Assembly: GCA_015709575.1 (NCBI GenBank)
Contig: CP054190.1
Coordinates: 1-64,000, forward strand
Origin: Planctomycetia bacterium
GTDB taxonomy: Bacteria > Planctomycetota > Phycisphaerae > UBA1845 > Fen-1342
Direction of reading: 5' to 3'
Length of the DNA: 64,000 bases
Shown: positions 38,916-48,588 of the stretch, in pieces
Position numbering within the stretch: position 1 is the stretch's first letter
Layout: the number at the start of each line of letters is the position of its first letter
Position numbers and translations under genes: made by a program
Notes under the pieces: generated by a model
Seen by the model: only the letters and a program-made list of their open reading frames with translations
Told to the model about the DNA's origin: nothing
The model's database searches: none

Positions 38916-40318
38916 CCCCCAGAACTGGTTCCACAAGCGGTATTCGGGCATTCCAGGTACTCGGGTGCGCCTGCGCGCTCGCCGCGCTACCGTCCGGCAC
39001 CTCGATGGCTGCCGACGTCATCACCATCGGATCGCAGCGCTACGTGCGCACCCAGGTTCAGACCCACCCGGCTGAAGCCCTGATTGCCCAGCGTCACTGC
39101 AAGCCGTGCGGGGAGGGAGCCGTCCTCGGATGGCTGGAATCTGATCTTGAGACACTGACGACAACGGTCCGATTCTATCTGATTGACAAGCAAGGTGTTC
39201 CGCGAACCACTCCGCTTGGTCCGCAGCCGGATCCCGATCGCGTACTTGATTGGCGGGCGTGCTGCATCGACGACCGTGTGTGGTTATTCTGGCGAGCGTG
39301 GTGGGACGATGCGATCTATGGGCAGGCGTTCGACGACGAGGGCGCACCGCTGATGCCCCCAATTGACATCACCGGGCAGCAGGAGTTCGGAGACGCATGG
39401 GACGTGGTCTGCGGGCGGGGTCGCATTGCAGTTGTATTCGAGTCGTATAGTACGCCTGAGAACATATCGATGCGCGTGCTGGCTTCGGATGGGGCGTTCC
39501 TCAGCGATGTTGTGCCCTTCGCATCGGCCGGTTTCCCGCCGAGACTGACTTGGCTGTTGGGCGGCGCAGTACGCCCCAATGGAGCGCTGCTCTGCCTCTC
39601 CCTGCGATTTCCCTCGTCCACGACCAGGCGGACGATGATCGGCCCGACCGACATCAACTACGCAATTGGCCCGGCGCACCCCATCGGCGCCGAGAACGCC
39701 ACGGGTTGGGGAGTGTGGACGCTGTCCGATGGGTCGCACGGAGTGGCCACGGCGTACGGCACACCGGACATCCTGGAGATTCACCGGGTCGACGACCTGG
39801 GTCAGCCAGTTGCACCGATCGTGACGGCGCTTATCGATGACCTGGGCATTCCGCACCTGCTTCCTGACGGGAGCGCCGTGGTGTGGCAGCGCTTCGGCGC
39901 AGGCCGGGTTCCGGCGACGTGGGTTGATCCTTCCGGGGCGGTGATCGCCTCGGTCGCGGACATCACGCGACCGGAAGTCATGCCACTCCGAAGCGGCGCC
40001 GTGACGAAGGTCAGCGATGATGGGACCGTATGGGCTTTGTTTCAGGATGTGCAGCAGTTTCTTCCCTACGGCGCGTGGTACCTCACGATCCTGCGCCCGA
40101 TCCCCACGGTTTCCGGCGACATGGACGCGGACGGCGCGCTGACCAATTTCGACATCGACCCGTTCGTCATGGCGCTGGTCGATCGGGAGGCATACCTCGC
40201 CGCCAACCCGCACACAACTTCCGCCGTCGTGGACCTGCTGGGCGACATGAACGGCGACGGTCTGCTCAACAATTTCGACATCGACCCCTTCGTCGACGCG
40301 CTCGTCAACGGGCCGTAA
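38912..40318 (+). CDS. Exported dockerin-like-repeat protein (cassette A gene 2)
   Basis: 468 residues from GTG 38912, overlapping the previous stop (GTGA) with GGGAGG upstream, so coupled to gene 1. Signal peptide (VLGCACALAALPSGTSMA). Beta-rich body with propeller-like strands (WLFWRAWWDDAIYGQAF) and no named domain. C-terminal repeats SGDMDADGALTNFDIDPF and LGDMNGDGLLNNFDIDPF end in FDIDPFVDALVNGP, identical to the last 14 residues of the cassette B gene 2 product. Confidence 0.85.
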   Translation: MTPRTGSTSGIRAFQVLGCACALAALPSGTSMAADVITIGSQRYVRTQVQTHPAEALIAQRHCKPCGEGAVLGWLESDLETLTTTVRFYLIDKQGVPRTTPLGPQPDPDRVLDWRACCIDDRVWLFWRAWWDDAIYGQAFDDEGAPLMPPIDITGQQEFGDAWDVVCGRGRIAVVFESYSTPENISMRVLASDGAFLSDVVPFASAGFPPRLTWLLGGAVRPNGALLCLSLRFPSSTTRRTMIGPTDINYAIGPAHPIGAENATGWGVWTLSDGSHGVATAYGTPDILEIHRVDDLGQPVAPIVTALIDDLGIPHLLPDGSAVVWQRFGAGRVPATWVDPSGAVIASVADITRPEVMPLRSGAVTKVSDDGTVWALFQDVQQFLPYGAWYLTILRPIPTVSGDMDADGALTNFDIDPFVMALVDREAYLAANPHTTSAVVDLLGDMNGDGLLNNFDIDPFVDALVNGP

Positions 40319-40553
40319 GTACGCGATGCACCCGCGATCTCCCGACCTCGCGTGAGGCTGCGCCCGCTCCCGAGCCGACCGTCCTCCCCACCCCGCCGCT
40401 ACAATCACCGGGCACCCCGCCGACAGCCGCCGCGTCATCGCGCACAGCGGGGCAGGCAGCCGGACGGCGACGGCTGTTGCGCTGCCTCGCGAGGCGAGAC
40501 AGGCGCCAACCAGCGCGGGGCAGACGCCCCGCCGCCCGTCACGGAGGACATTC

Positions 40554-41396
40554 GTGAGCACGCAACCCATCGCCGTATTCGATTCCGGAATCGGCGGGCT
40601 GACCGTGGTGCGCCACCTGCGCAGCCTGCTGCCTTCCGAAAGCCTCGTCTACTTCGGCGACACCGCGCGCGTGCCCTACGGCTCCAAGTCGCAGCGCACC
40701 GTCGCCGCCTTCTCGCTCGACGTGGCCCGCTTCCTGATGCAGTTCGAGCCGAAGCTGATGGTCGTGGCCTGCAATACCGCCTCGGCCTTGGCGATGGACG
40801 ACCTCGCCCGCGAGCTGCCCATCCCGGTCGTCGGCGTGCTGGGGCCTTCCGCCGCCGCCGCCGCCCGCCTCGCGCGCGACGGCGTCATCGCCATCCTCGC
40901 CACCGAGGCCACCATCGCCAGCGGCGCATACCCCGCCGCCGTGCAGGCCGCCCGCCGCGACGCCCGCGTCGAAGCCATCGCCTGCCCGCTGTTCGTGCCG
41001 CTGGCCGAGGAGGGCCGCACTTCCGACGATCCCGCCGTCCGTCTGATCGCCGAGGGCTACCTCTCGCCGCTGCGCGGAACGACGATCGACGCGGCCGTGC
41101 TGGGCTGCACGCACTACCCGCTGCTGCGCGACGCCATCGCGGCGGCGCTCGGGCCGCAGGTGGCGATCGTGGACAGCGGGCGCGAGGCGGCGCTCAGTGT
41201 TCAGCAGGCGCTCGCCGCACTGGGCATGTTGTCCGCGCACAGCGCACGCGGTAGCATGCGCTGCTTCGTGAGCGATAATCCGCAGCGGTTCCGCCGGCTG
41301 GGCGCCCGCTTTCTGAATGAGGACGTGGACTCAGTCGAGTTCGTCGAGCCGGAGCGCTATGCCACCCCCGCCGCGTCCGCCCTGCCGCCCGCCTGA
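40554..41396 (+). CDS. murI: Glutamate racemase (MurI)
   Basis: 280 residues from GTG 40554 with GGAGG 6 nt upstream. Makes D-glutamate for peptidoglycan. Family motifs: VFDSGIGGLTV, YFGDTARVPYG, the first catalytic Cys in VVACNTASA, and the second in LGCTHYPLL. Its presence fits the now accepted view that planctomycetes can make peptidoglycan. The last 37 nt overlap the next gene. Confidence 0.95.
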   Translation: MSTQPIAVFDSGIGGLTVVRHLRSLLPSESLVYFGDTARVPYGSKSQRTVAAFSLDVARFLMQFEPKLMVVACNTASALAMDDLARELPIPVVGVLGPSAAAAARLARDGVIAILATEATIASGAYPAAVQAARRDARVEAIACPLFVPLAEEGRTSDDPAVRLIAEGYLSPLRGTTIDAAVLGCTHYPLLRDAIAAALGPQVAIVDSGREAALSVQQALAALGMLSAHSARGSMRCFVSDNPQRFRRLGARFLNEDVDSVEFVEPERYATPAASALPPA

Positions 41397-42252
41397 GCCG
41401 TCGTCCCGCGGCCGGCAGCCCGCGCCCTCGCGCTGCGCCGTGATCGCCCCGGCGCTGCTGCTGCTCGCCCTGTCGGCCGGCTGCTCCGACAGCAAGCTCG
41501 ATGCCTCCTTCCGGCGGGTGTTCGAGTTCCGCAAAACCCCCCAGCAGTACGCGCTGATTGCCTTCTCCGACGCCGATCCGGACGTGCGCCGCGACGCGCT
41601 GACGCGCCTCGCGCGCAGCAGGCAATTCGATCGCGATTGGGCCATCCAGGGCTATGTGACCATCGCCCTGCTCGAATCGAACGACCAGACCCGCTGCATC
41701 GCCGTTCGTGCGCTGGCCCGCTGCAACGACCCGCGCGCGGTCTCAACGCTGCTGATGCTGCTCAACCACGAGCAGCACCCGCCCGAAGCCGTACGACCGC
41801 CGACGGACATTGTCCGCTGGGACGCCACGCTCGGCCTGGCCGAGCTGTGTGAACAGGGGCACGTCACCCCGACCGATGCCGACGGCGTTCGCAACACGTT
41901 CATCGCGCGCCTCAAAGGCGACGCCGATTACCACGTCCGTACGGCCGCTGCCCGCGGATTGGGCTGTTACACCAGCGAAGAATCTCTGGCTGCGCTGATT
42001 GCCGCGCTGCGCGACGAGCGCTTCGCCGTCGCCTACGCCGCCGAGGACTCGCTCGCACGACTGACCGGTGTGACGCACGGCTGCAGCGCACTGGCCTGGG
42101 AACAGTGGCTGGCCGAGCACCCGACCGACCGCCTGTCCGGCGACGGGCAACTGCCCGCCGCCCGCCAGCCGCCCTATCGAAACCGCTGGGAAAAGGCGAT
42201 GTGGACCACCCGCCAGATGTACCGCGCGCTCTTCCCCGGCCGCAAAGAGTAG
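41359..42252 (+). CDS. HEAT-repeat lipoprotein
   Basis: 297 residues from ATG 41359 (GGAG 5 nt upstream), overlapping the murI end by 38 nt in another frame, so probably co-translated. Signal LLLLALSAGC is a good lipobox. HEAT-like helical pairs follow: DPDVRRDALTRLARSR, NDQTRCIAVRALARCNDPRAV, DYHVRTAAARGLGCYTS and DERFAVAYAAEDSLARLTG. Probably a periplasmic scaffold; partner unknown. The coupling to murI hints at envelope biogenesis, which is inference only. Confidence 0.82.
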   Translation: MPPPPRPPCRPPEPSSRGRQPAPSRCAVIAPALLLLALSAGCSDSKLDASFRRVFEFRKTPQQYALIAFSDADPDVRRDALTRLARSRQFDRDWAIQGYVTIALLESNDQTRCIAVRALARCNDPRAVSTLLMLLNHEQHPPEAVRPPTDIVRWDATLGLAELCEQGHVTPTDADGVRNTFIARLKGDADYHVRTAAARGLGCYTSEESLAALIAALRDERFAVAYAAEDSLARLTGVTHGCSALAWEQWLAEHPTDRLSGDGQLPAARQPPYRNRWEKAMWTTRQMYRALFPGRKE

Positions 42253-42260
42253 ACCGAAAC

Positions 42261-43400
42261 CTACGGGCAAGGCCGCCCGATCTCCGGCAACTCGACCAGG
42301 CAGGACACAAAGGGGTCGATGTCGAACAGGTCGAAGCGGCCGTCACGATTGATGTCGCCGGCGCAGAGGCGATCCACGTCCGGATACGTCAGGGCGAACT
42401 CCGCGGCGTCCACCAGCGCCAATACAAACGCATCCACGTCAAAATTGGTGACCCGCCCGTCACCGTCCAGATCCCCGACCAGCGCCGTGCAGCCGGCGTT
42501 TGAAAGAAACCGCGGAGCTCCGGCCGGATAACCCGGCGTCAGGATGCGCTCGATCGCGCCATCCGGGCGCAGTGCGAGAATTCCCGGCTCAGCCGACACG
42601 ATCAGCGCGCCGTCTGCGCGTTCGATCACGCCGCGGGGGCGCAGGATTGCGTAGGATGCGAGAATGTCGCCAGTTGGCGTGAATTCGCGCACTTTGTCGG
42701 CGAAGGTATCGCACACCACAATGCGGCCATCGTCGCGCAAAGCAAGCTGTTGCGGATAAACCAGCGACGAATCCCGCGAAAACGCGCCGATTCGCGCACC
42801 GGCGGGCGAGAAGCGCCAGATCGCGTCCAATGTCACGTCCGTGACGAGAATGTCGCCCTCGGGCAGATCATCCTCCGGATCGTCGTTGAGATTCTCCGGC
42901 ACGACGCCGGGCGGGCGATGAAGGATTCCCACGGCCTGGTTCGGCCCCTGGCGCGGATTGGCGGGAACCACTGTGGAGAGCGTGCCGCTGCGCGGATCAA
43001 AGCGCGCTACTCCGCCGCGACCGGCCGCGATCCACAACTCGCCGGTTGGAGCGAGCGCCAGGCCACGGGCGTCTATGTTGTCGGCGATTATGCCGAGCGG
43101 TTCGCCGGTGTCGGGATGAATCGCAGACAGGCGCCGATTGCGCGGATCGGAGACGACGATGGCGGCGGGGTGCGTGACGCTGGCGATGCGGATCGGCGCG
43201 AGGCGGCGCGAATCGAGCGGAGCGGTTGCGGCCGCGCCGTCGGATAGCGGAAAGGAGCGTCGAACGTCGCCGCTGGCGGAATCGATCCAAAGGACGGCAT
43301 CCGTTCGATCATCCGGAACGGTGATGAGGGGCTGTGCCGGCGCACAGGGAGCCGCGGCGGCGAGCAGTACGAGGGCGACGGCAGTCGATCGTGGGGGCAT
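42261..43400 (-). CDS. Exported NHL/SMP-30-like propeller with dockerin-like pair
   Basis: 379 residues from ATG 43400. Signal peptide VALVLLAAAAPCAPAQ. Propeller-like strands (GLALAPTGELWIAAGRGGVARF, GRIVVCDTFADKVREFTP, DGALIVSAEPGILALRPDG) suggest an NHL/SMP-30 fold. C-terminal repeats VGDLDGDGRVTNFDVDAF and AGDINRDGRFDLFDIDPF. Convergent with the HEAT gene (8-nt gap) and divergent from the next dockerin-like gene. Confidence 0.83.
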   Translation of the reverse strand: MPPRSTAVALVLLAAAAPCAPAQPLITVPDDRTDAVLWIDSASGDVRRSFPLSDGAAATAPLDSRRLAPIRIASVTHPAAIVVSDPRNRRLSAIHPDTGEPLGIIADNIDARGLALAPTGELWIAAGRGGVARFDPRSGTLSTVVPANPRQGPNQAVGILHRPPGVVPENLNDDPEDDLPEGDILVTDVTLDAIWRFSPAGARIGAFSRDSSLVYPQQLALRDDGRIVVCDTFADKVREFTPTGDILASYAILRPRGVIERADGALIVSAEPGILALRPDGAIERILTPGYPAGAPRFLSNAGCTALVGDLDGDGRVTNFDVDAFVLALVDAAEFALTYPDVDRLCAGDINRDGRFDLFDIDPFVSCLVELPEIGRPCP

Positions 43401-43644
43401 GGCGCGGTCACTCCCGGACTCCGGCTGGATCGCTCGGATAACGGCTATTTCGGAGATTCCGGCAGCCGGAGTGCAGGCCACTGGGCTGATAATGCGCGTG
43501 GGGATGAGAGATTTTGATTGACCGGGCGGCACTGATGCGTGAGACTGAGCAGCGCGAGCTGTTTGGGGGACCCTGGTTCCCGCGCGAGGCCGGCGCTGTC
43601 ACTGCGCCGGGGTAGCGCCAGACCCCATTTGGAGGGCATGTCAT

Positions 43645-45189
43645 ATGCGCATCGTGACCGGATTGGTTGTCGTGCTGGCGGTTGTTTCGTCGGCCACTGC
43701 GGCGCTGCCGTACAAGGTGATTATTTCGGAGATTCCGGGACACCCGACGTCGGTCGCACCGGGTGCGACAGACCTGATGGGCAACCCGATGTTCACGGAG
43801 TTCAAGGCGCTGGAAGATCTGGCGGTCGCTCCGGACGGCAAGAAGTGGCTGCTCAAGGCGCGAACCACGGCCGGATCGGACCTCGAGACGTACCTGGTGC
43901 TGGGTGAGAACCTTACATACCAGTACTTCGCACACGAGGGGCGTCCGGTCCTGGGCGGAGCGCCCGGCGAGTTGTACGACTTTTTCGACACGAAGAGCTG
44001 CTTCAACGACAACGGACACCTGGCCTATGGCGTTCGCGCGCGCGGCGGTTTGGCTTCGGTGTTCGAAAAGGTGATCGTGTGGGACGGCTCGACGCACACG
44101 ATCGTCGTGCAGATGGGCGATCTCTGCATCGGCACGGTGGACGAGCCTCCGGCGGTCAGCGGAGATGAGCGCTTCGGCAACTCGCTGAACGGCATTCACC
44201 TGCTCAATGACGGGCGCGTGGGCTTCGTGGCGGTGACGATCGACAACTGCAGCTCGTTCCGCCGACCGGCGATCTTCTACAACCACACGAAGTTTCTCCA
44301 GTCGCGGACGGACAGCATCGCCGGCGTTCCGTGGGACAGCTTTGACACGGATGGGTTTTTCACGACGCCGGATGGCGCCCACTGGTACGCCGAAGGCGAT
44401 GACGAAGGGGCGGCTGCGACGGACAAGATCCTGGTGGTGGACGGCACGGTCGTGCTGCGTGAAGGTTCGGTCATTCCGGGCGGCTCGACAAACGTCGCGG
44501 ACGTGTTCAACGTCGAGATGATCAGCGACGGCACCTGGCACGCGCGCGGCGACGACGTCTCGGACAATGATTACGCGGTTCGCAACGGCGTGCTGCTGGC
44601 GCAGACCGGCGACGAGATTCACCCGGGCGCGGCTGAGAACTGGTCGGCGGTGATTGCCGGCTTCACGGGCAACCTCAAGGGCGATTTCGTGATCGCGGGC
44701 CGCTCCACCAACGCCAACAACCAGATCGACAGCGTGATCGTGCTCAACAACAGCCGCGTGGTCGTGCGCGAGGGCGACCCGGTCGATCTCGACGGGAACG
44801 GAGCTTTCGACGACGACGTTTTTCTGGGTCGCGGCAACGCGACCCTCGACGCCTTCAATCCCGACGACATGTACCTGACCAACCAGCGCGTGCTGTACTT
44901 CATCTCCGCGCTGCGCGACGGATCGGGCAACGACCTCGGTTCGATCCCGGCGTTCGGCAACGGCGGCAACGCCCTGATCCGTGTGCGGCTCAACGAACTG
45001 GGCGACATGAACTGCGACGGGCTGGTGAACAACTTCGACATCGACCCGTTCGTCCTGGCGCTGATCGATCCGGTCGGCTATGCCGAGGACTACCCGGATT
45101 GCAACCGCAACCTGGGCGACGTCAATGAAGACGGCTTCTTCAATAACTTCGACATTGACCCGTTCGTCGCGCTGATTCTGGGCGAGTAA
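43645..45189 (+). CDS. Exported dockerin-like-repeat protein
   Basis: 514 residues from ATG 43645. Signal peptide MRIVTGLVVVLAVVSSATA. The beta-rich body has repeated strand stretches (LEDLAVAPDGKKWLLKAR, GIHLLNDGRVGFVAVTID, YAVRNGVLLAQTGDE) of a choice-of-anchor or propeller type. C-terminal repeats LGDMNCDGLVNNFDIDPF and LGDVNEDGFFNNFDIDPF. Function unknown. This region and the gene at 42261-43400 form a divergent pair of the same protein class. Confidence 0.84.
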   Translation: MRIVTGLVVVLAVVSSATAALPYKVIISEIPGHPTSVAPGATDLMGNPMFTEFKALEDLAVAPDGKKWLLKARTTAGSDLETYLVLGENLTYQYFAHEGRPVLGGAPGELYDFFDTKSCFNDNGHLAYGVRARGGLASVFEKVIVWDGSTHTIVVQMGDLCIGTVDEPPAVSGDERFGNSLNGIHLLNDGRVGFVAVTIDNCSSFRRPAIFYNHTKFLQSRTDSIAGVPWDSFDTDGFFTTPDGAHWYAEGDDEGAAATDKILVVDGTVVLREGSVIPGGSTNVADVFNVEMISDGTWHARGDDVSDNDYAVRNGVLLAQTGDEIHPGAAENWSAVIAGFTGNLKGDFVIAGRSTNANNQIDSVIVLNNSRVVVREGDPVDLDGNGAFDDDVFLGRGNATLDAFNPDDMYLTNQRVLYFISALRDGSGNDLGSIPAFGNGGNALIRVRLNELGDMNCDGLVNNFDIDPFVLALIDPVGYAEDYPDCNRNLGDVNEDGFFNNFDIDPFVALILGE

Positions 45190-45206
45190 GCGCTCCTCCC
45201 GCCGGC

Positions 45207-46886
45207 TCAACCGCCGACGGGCACCGTGATCTTCTCGGCGACCCGTCGGACGTTCGCGTCCGGCGGGTCGTCGGCGTTGAACCCGCGGGCGCTGCGCTGC
45301 AACACCAGTCGCGTCGCGCCGGTCTCTGTCTCGAAGGCGCGGATTGCAAAACCGCAGGCCGCGGCCGCAGACGCCAGGTCGCGGGCGGACAGGATCGGTA
45401 CAGCCGGGTCAAACAGGTCGGGCGCACGATACGAAACGACCGCCCACGTTGCGCTGCGCAGCGCATCGCGCAGGGCGGAGCGCGGGTCGGCGTGCGAGCC
45501 GAGATCAGGAACAATGGCAACGTCGGCAACGCCCAATGCAGCACTGTTCGGCAGCGGTCCGCCCCCGCGAACTAGCAACTCCTGGAGAGAGCGCAGCGCT
45601 TCGAGCGCGCCGCCGGATTGAGGGGACTGCTCTCGCAAGCGATCGACCATCCGAGGACGCAAAGCGAAGCGCGGCGCGGCGAAGGGAGTGCGCTGAACAA
45701 GGCCGTTCTGAGCTGACTCGATCCGCGTCAGCGAATCGAGAATCGCATCCAGCAGGGCCGTCGGCCACTCGGCCAGCAGGTCGCGCGTTGCAGCGGCCGC
45801 CTGCTCAAGGTAGCGCGCGAACCCGGGCAGCGCCGACAATCCGATCGGCTCGCCCGCCGATCCGGCGGGAATCGCCTGCCGCGATTCGATTTGCGGCAGT
45901 GCGCCGGTCTGGGCGATCGAGGGCGCGCCCCACGTCCGCGGCAGCAGGAGCGGCAGACACGCCGCCAGCGGTGCGGCCGCAGGCGGCAGTGCCGTGAAGA
46001 CCGCAGCGGCAAGCCTGCTCATGCAAGCGCCGCGGGCGGTTTCGTCGAGCAGCGGCCACAACTCCAGAGCAGCGCGCAGATCACGCAGCAAGTGATGGAA
46101 CCAGAGCAGCGCCGAGAGTCCGAGCGTGTCGGCCGCGTCACTGTGCAGCGTCTGCGAAAGCGACTGGCGGGTGTAGGTCCGGTTCACAGCGAGTTTGGCG
46201 GTCAGGCCGCTGAGGCTTTCGAGGCGCTCGCGCTGGCGATAGCGGGCGTATTGCCAGCGCAGCTCCAGCACCGATTCGGCGCTGTCCGCGCGATCGTGCC
46301 ACGCCACCGCGCGCGGCTCGTAGCGGAGTGTCAGCCCCGCCTGGCGCAGCCGCTGGCAGCAGTCGGAATCCTCCCAGTATTGCAGATCGGCGCGATAGCC
46401 GCCGACGGCCCGCAGCGCGTGCGTGTCGGCCAGCATCTCGCTGACCAGCATGAATGGGTTGTCAAACGCAGCGGGTCCCCAGTTGTGCGGCAGGTTCACC
46501 GCCCGCCAGCGATCGGCCGGCGTGATCGGCTTTTCGTAGGTCGCGCCGCCGACGGCGGCGATGTGCGGCTCAACGCGCTCCGCCAATGCCGCCAGCCAGC
46601 CGGATTCCAGCACTACATCGGCGTCGCAGGAGGCCAGCCAGCGGGTGCGGCAGGCGGACAGTGCCAGGTTGCGGGCCAGCCCCAGGCGGCCGTCATGCTG
46701 TGCCACGATCCGCGCGCCTGATGCGCGCGCAATCGCCAGGCTGTTGTCGGACGAGCGATGATCGACGACCAGGAAGAAATCGGCCGGCTGCATCTCCTGG
46801 GCGCGAACGCTCGCGATCGCTGCGGCCAGCGTACGGGCCGAGTTGCGAACGGGGATGTAGAGCGAGATGTCAGCAGGTTGGGGCAT
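45207..46886 (-). CDS. Family 2 glycosyltransferase with long C-terminal region
   Basis: 559 residues. GT-A domain in the first 230: ISLYIPVRNSARTLAAAI, LVVDHRSSDNSLAIA, metal site in SCDADVVLE (the DxD), and YWEDSDCCQRLRQAG as acceptor-side motif. The remaining 330 residues are helical with a Rossmann-like tail (WAVVSYRAPDLFDPAVPIL) that may be degenerate. Probably adds a sugar to a surface glycan. It is the last gene of the leftward glycan group ending near 45.2 kb. Confidence 0.86.
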   Translation of the reverse strand: MPQPADISLYIPVRNSARTLAAAIASVRAQEMQPADFFLVVDHRSSDNSLAIARASGARIVAQHDGRLGLARNLALSACRTRWLASCDADVVLESGWLAALAERVEPHIAAVGGATYEKPITPADRWRAVNLPHNWGPAAFDNPFMLVSEMLADTHALRAVGGYRADLQYWEDSDCCQRLRQAGLTLRYEPRAVAWHDRADSAESVLELRWQYARYRQRERLESLSGLTAKLAVNRTYTRQSLSQTLHSDAADTLGLSALLWFHHLLRDLRAALELWPLLDETARGACMSRLAAAVFTALPPAAAPLAACLPLLLPRTWGAPSIAQTGALPQIESRQAIPAGSAGEPIGLSALPGFARYLEQAAAATRDLLAEWPTALLDAILDSLTRIESAQNGLVQRTPFAAPRFALRPRMVDRLREQSPQSGGALEALRSLQELLVRGGGPLPNSAALGVADVAIVPDLGSHADPRSALRDALRSATWAVVSYRAPDLFDPAVPILSARDLASAAAACGFAIRAFETETGATRLVLQRSARGFNADDPPDANVRRVAEKITVPVGG

Positions 46887-46956
46887 GGATACTCTTCTGC
46901 GTCAGGATCGCACCTCTGGCGTCAATACCGAGCAATTCGCGCCACGAGACGACAAC

Positions 46957-48588
46957 CTATGATGGCATCGGCAAAGGCGGCGCAATTCGGGCCAGGTCGG
47001 CCGGCGTGGCCGAATCGGGCTGAAATCGGCTCTCAGGACGCAGCTCGGGGCGCTGCCCGAGCCAGTCGGCCAGCTCAGCGGCCTGCACGTGCCGCCCGCC
47101 GGCGCGGCTGACGGCGATGGCCTCCCCGCAGGCAGCCAGGTAGCCGGCCAGCGGCAGCGATCCGCCGGTCGCGAGCGTCAGCGCCGCCGTCGCGAGGATC
47201 GTTTCATCGCTGCCGAGCGGATCAATGTGGAAAACGGCCAGCGAGGGGATGAAGTCGCTGCGCAGGCGGTCGGCGGCGGCCGGGTCGCTGGTGACGCCCG
47301 GTCGAAAGCTCATCAAGCCGCGCTTGCGAAGCGAGATCAGCAGCGCGCCCGTGCCGAGCGTGTGCAGGAGCTTCCACGCGACGGCGGGCAGGCCGCTGCC
47401 CATGTCATGAGCGGTTTCGCGGGCCTGGCGCTCGGAGACGACCAGCGCATCCGCCCCGGCCAGGCCCAGCAGATCGGCCTGCGGGCCGACGGCTGCGCCA
47501 ACCACCTTCGGACCATTTTCAGCGGGCAGGTGATCGCGGAGTGAGCGGACGAGGCCGGGGGTGACTGCGCCGTAGCCGTGATCGCACCAGATCACGAGGC
47601 CGGCGCCGGCCAGTCGAGAGCGCAGGGCGGCGGCGACGCGCCGCTCGGCGCTGCTGTCGAGCGGGTGGGCGGGGGAATCGCTGAGCTTGAAGAGCCGTGT
47701 ATCGTCGGCGACGAAGGTGCTGCGCGAAGCGATGTCGGGGCGCTCGGGCAGCAGCACCGAGGAGACGCCCCGCTCGGCGAACTGTGCTTCGAGTGTGCGG
47801 GACTCGGGGTCCGAGCCGACGACGGAGATCAGCGTCGGTCGCGCGCCGAGCGCCGCGAGCTGCAGCGCGGTCGCCCCGGCCGCACACCAGTAGCTCTGCT
47901 CGCCGAGGCGGCGCAGCGAGAGCGCGGGTCCGTCATCGGCGGTGCCGACGGCGTCGCAGATGACGTAGCGCTCGCGGATCAGGTCGCCGATCACGACGAC
48001 GCGCAGGTCGGTGAAGGCGTCGAGCGCGCCGCGGGTGCTGGCGGTGTCGATGCCGTGTCGATTGCACAGCGCGCGCAGCCGGTGCTCATCGAGCTGCTGA
48101 TCGCGGGCGAGCGAGCGCAACAGGCCGGTGGAGCTGAAGACCACGTCGCCGGAGTGAAAGATGACGCGCCCGCCGTGTCGCTCGACGATCTCCCGCTCGC
48201 GCTCGAAGCGCGGGTCGCTGGAACCGGCGTACTCGCGGCCCTTGACGTAGACGTCGGGCCGCAGCGCCTCGAGCAGCTCGCAGGCGGTGGGGTGCGGGTC
48301 AATCACGACGTAGTCGACGAATTCGAGTACGGCGAGATTCTCAGCCCGCAGCTCCTGCGGGATGTAGGGGCGGTCGGGGCCTTTCTGGATGCGATCGTCG
48401 CCGGTGAGCGATACCACCAGCACGTCGGCGAGCTGGCGGGCGAATTGCAGGTAGCGGATGTGACCGGGGTGCACGATGTCGAAGCAGCCGTGGCAGTGGA
48501 CGATAGTCCTGCCCGCGGCGCGCAGCGCAGCGGCCTGCCGCGCGATGGCGGCGGGATCGAGGATTTTTCGCTGCGGCGACGGCGTCAT
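46957..48588 (-). CDS. HldE-like bifunctional protein with inverted domain order
   Basis: 543 residues. The N-terminal nucleotidylyltransferase domain (about 1-165) has GCFDIVHPGHIRYL and VSLTGDD and YVKGREY, as in RfaE/HldE domain II. A PfkB-type sugar kinase domain follows (VVIGDLIRERYV, FVADDTRLFK, AGLVIWCDHGYG). In E. coli HldE the kinase comes first. The kinase GAGD-type motif reads LGSDETILA, so the catalytic Asp is replaced by Glu. It probably makes ADP-heptose or a related nucleotide sugar; kinase activity is doubtful. Confidence 0.85.
   Translation of the reverse strand: MTPSPQRKILDPAAIARQAAALRAAGRTIVHCHGCFDIVHPGHIRYLQFARQLADVLVVSLTGDDRIQKGPDRPYIPQELRAENLAVLEFVDYVVIDPHPTACELLEALRPDVYVKGREYAGSSDPRFEREREIVERHGGRVIFHSGDVVFSSTGLLRSLARDQQLDEHRLRALCNRHGIDTASTRGALDAFTDLRVVVIGDLIRERYVICDAVGTADDGPALSLRRLGEQSYWCAAGATALQLAALGARPTLISVVGSDPESRTLEAQFAERGVSSVLLPERPDIASRSTFVADDTRLFKLSDSPAHPLDSSAERRVAAALRSRLAGAGLVIWCDHGYGAVTPGLVRSLRDHLPAENGPKVVGAAVGPQADLLGLAGADALVVSERQARETAHDMGSGLPAVAWKLLHTLGTGALLISLRKRGLMSFRPGVTSDPAAADRLRSDFIPSLAVFHIDPLGSDETILATAALTLATGGSLPLAGYLAACGEAIAVSRAGGRHVQAAELADWLGQRPELRPESRFQPDSATPADLARIAPPLPMPS

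Noticed and set aside
43408..45210. A 600-residue frame on the - strand opposite the dockerin-like gene
   Set aside because: Shadow of a gene with signal peptide and C-terminal repeats on the + strand; repeated VDVEV/VAVHV strings are the antisense image of the repeats.
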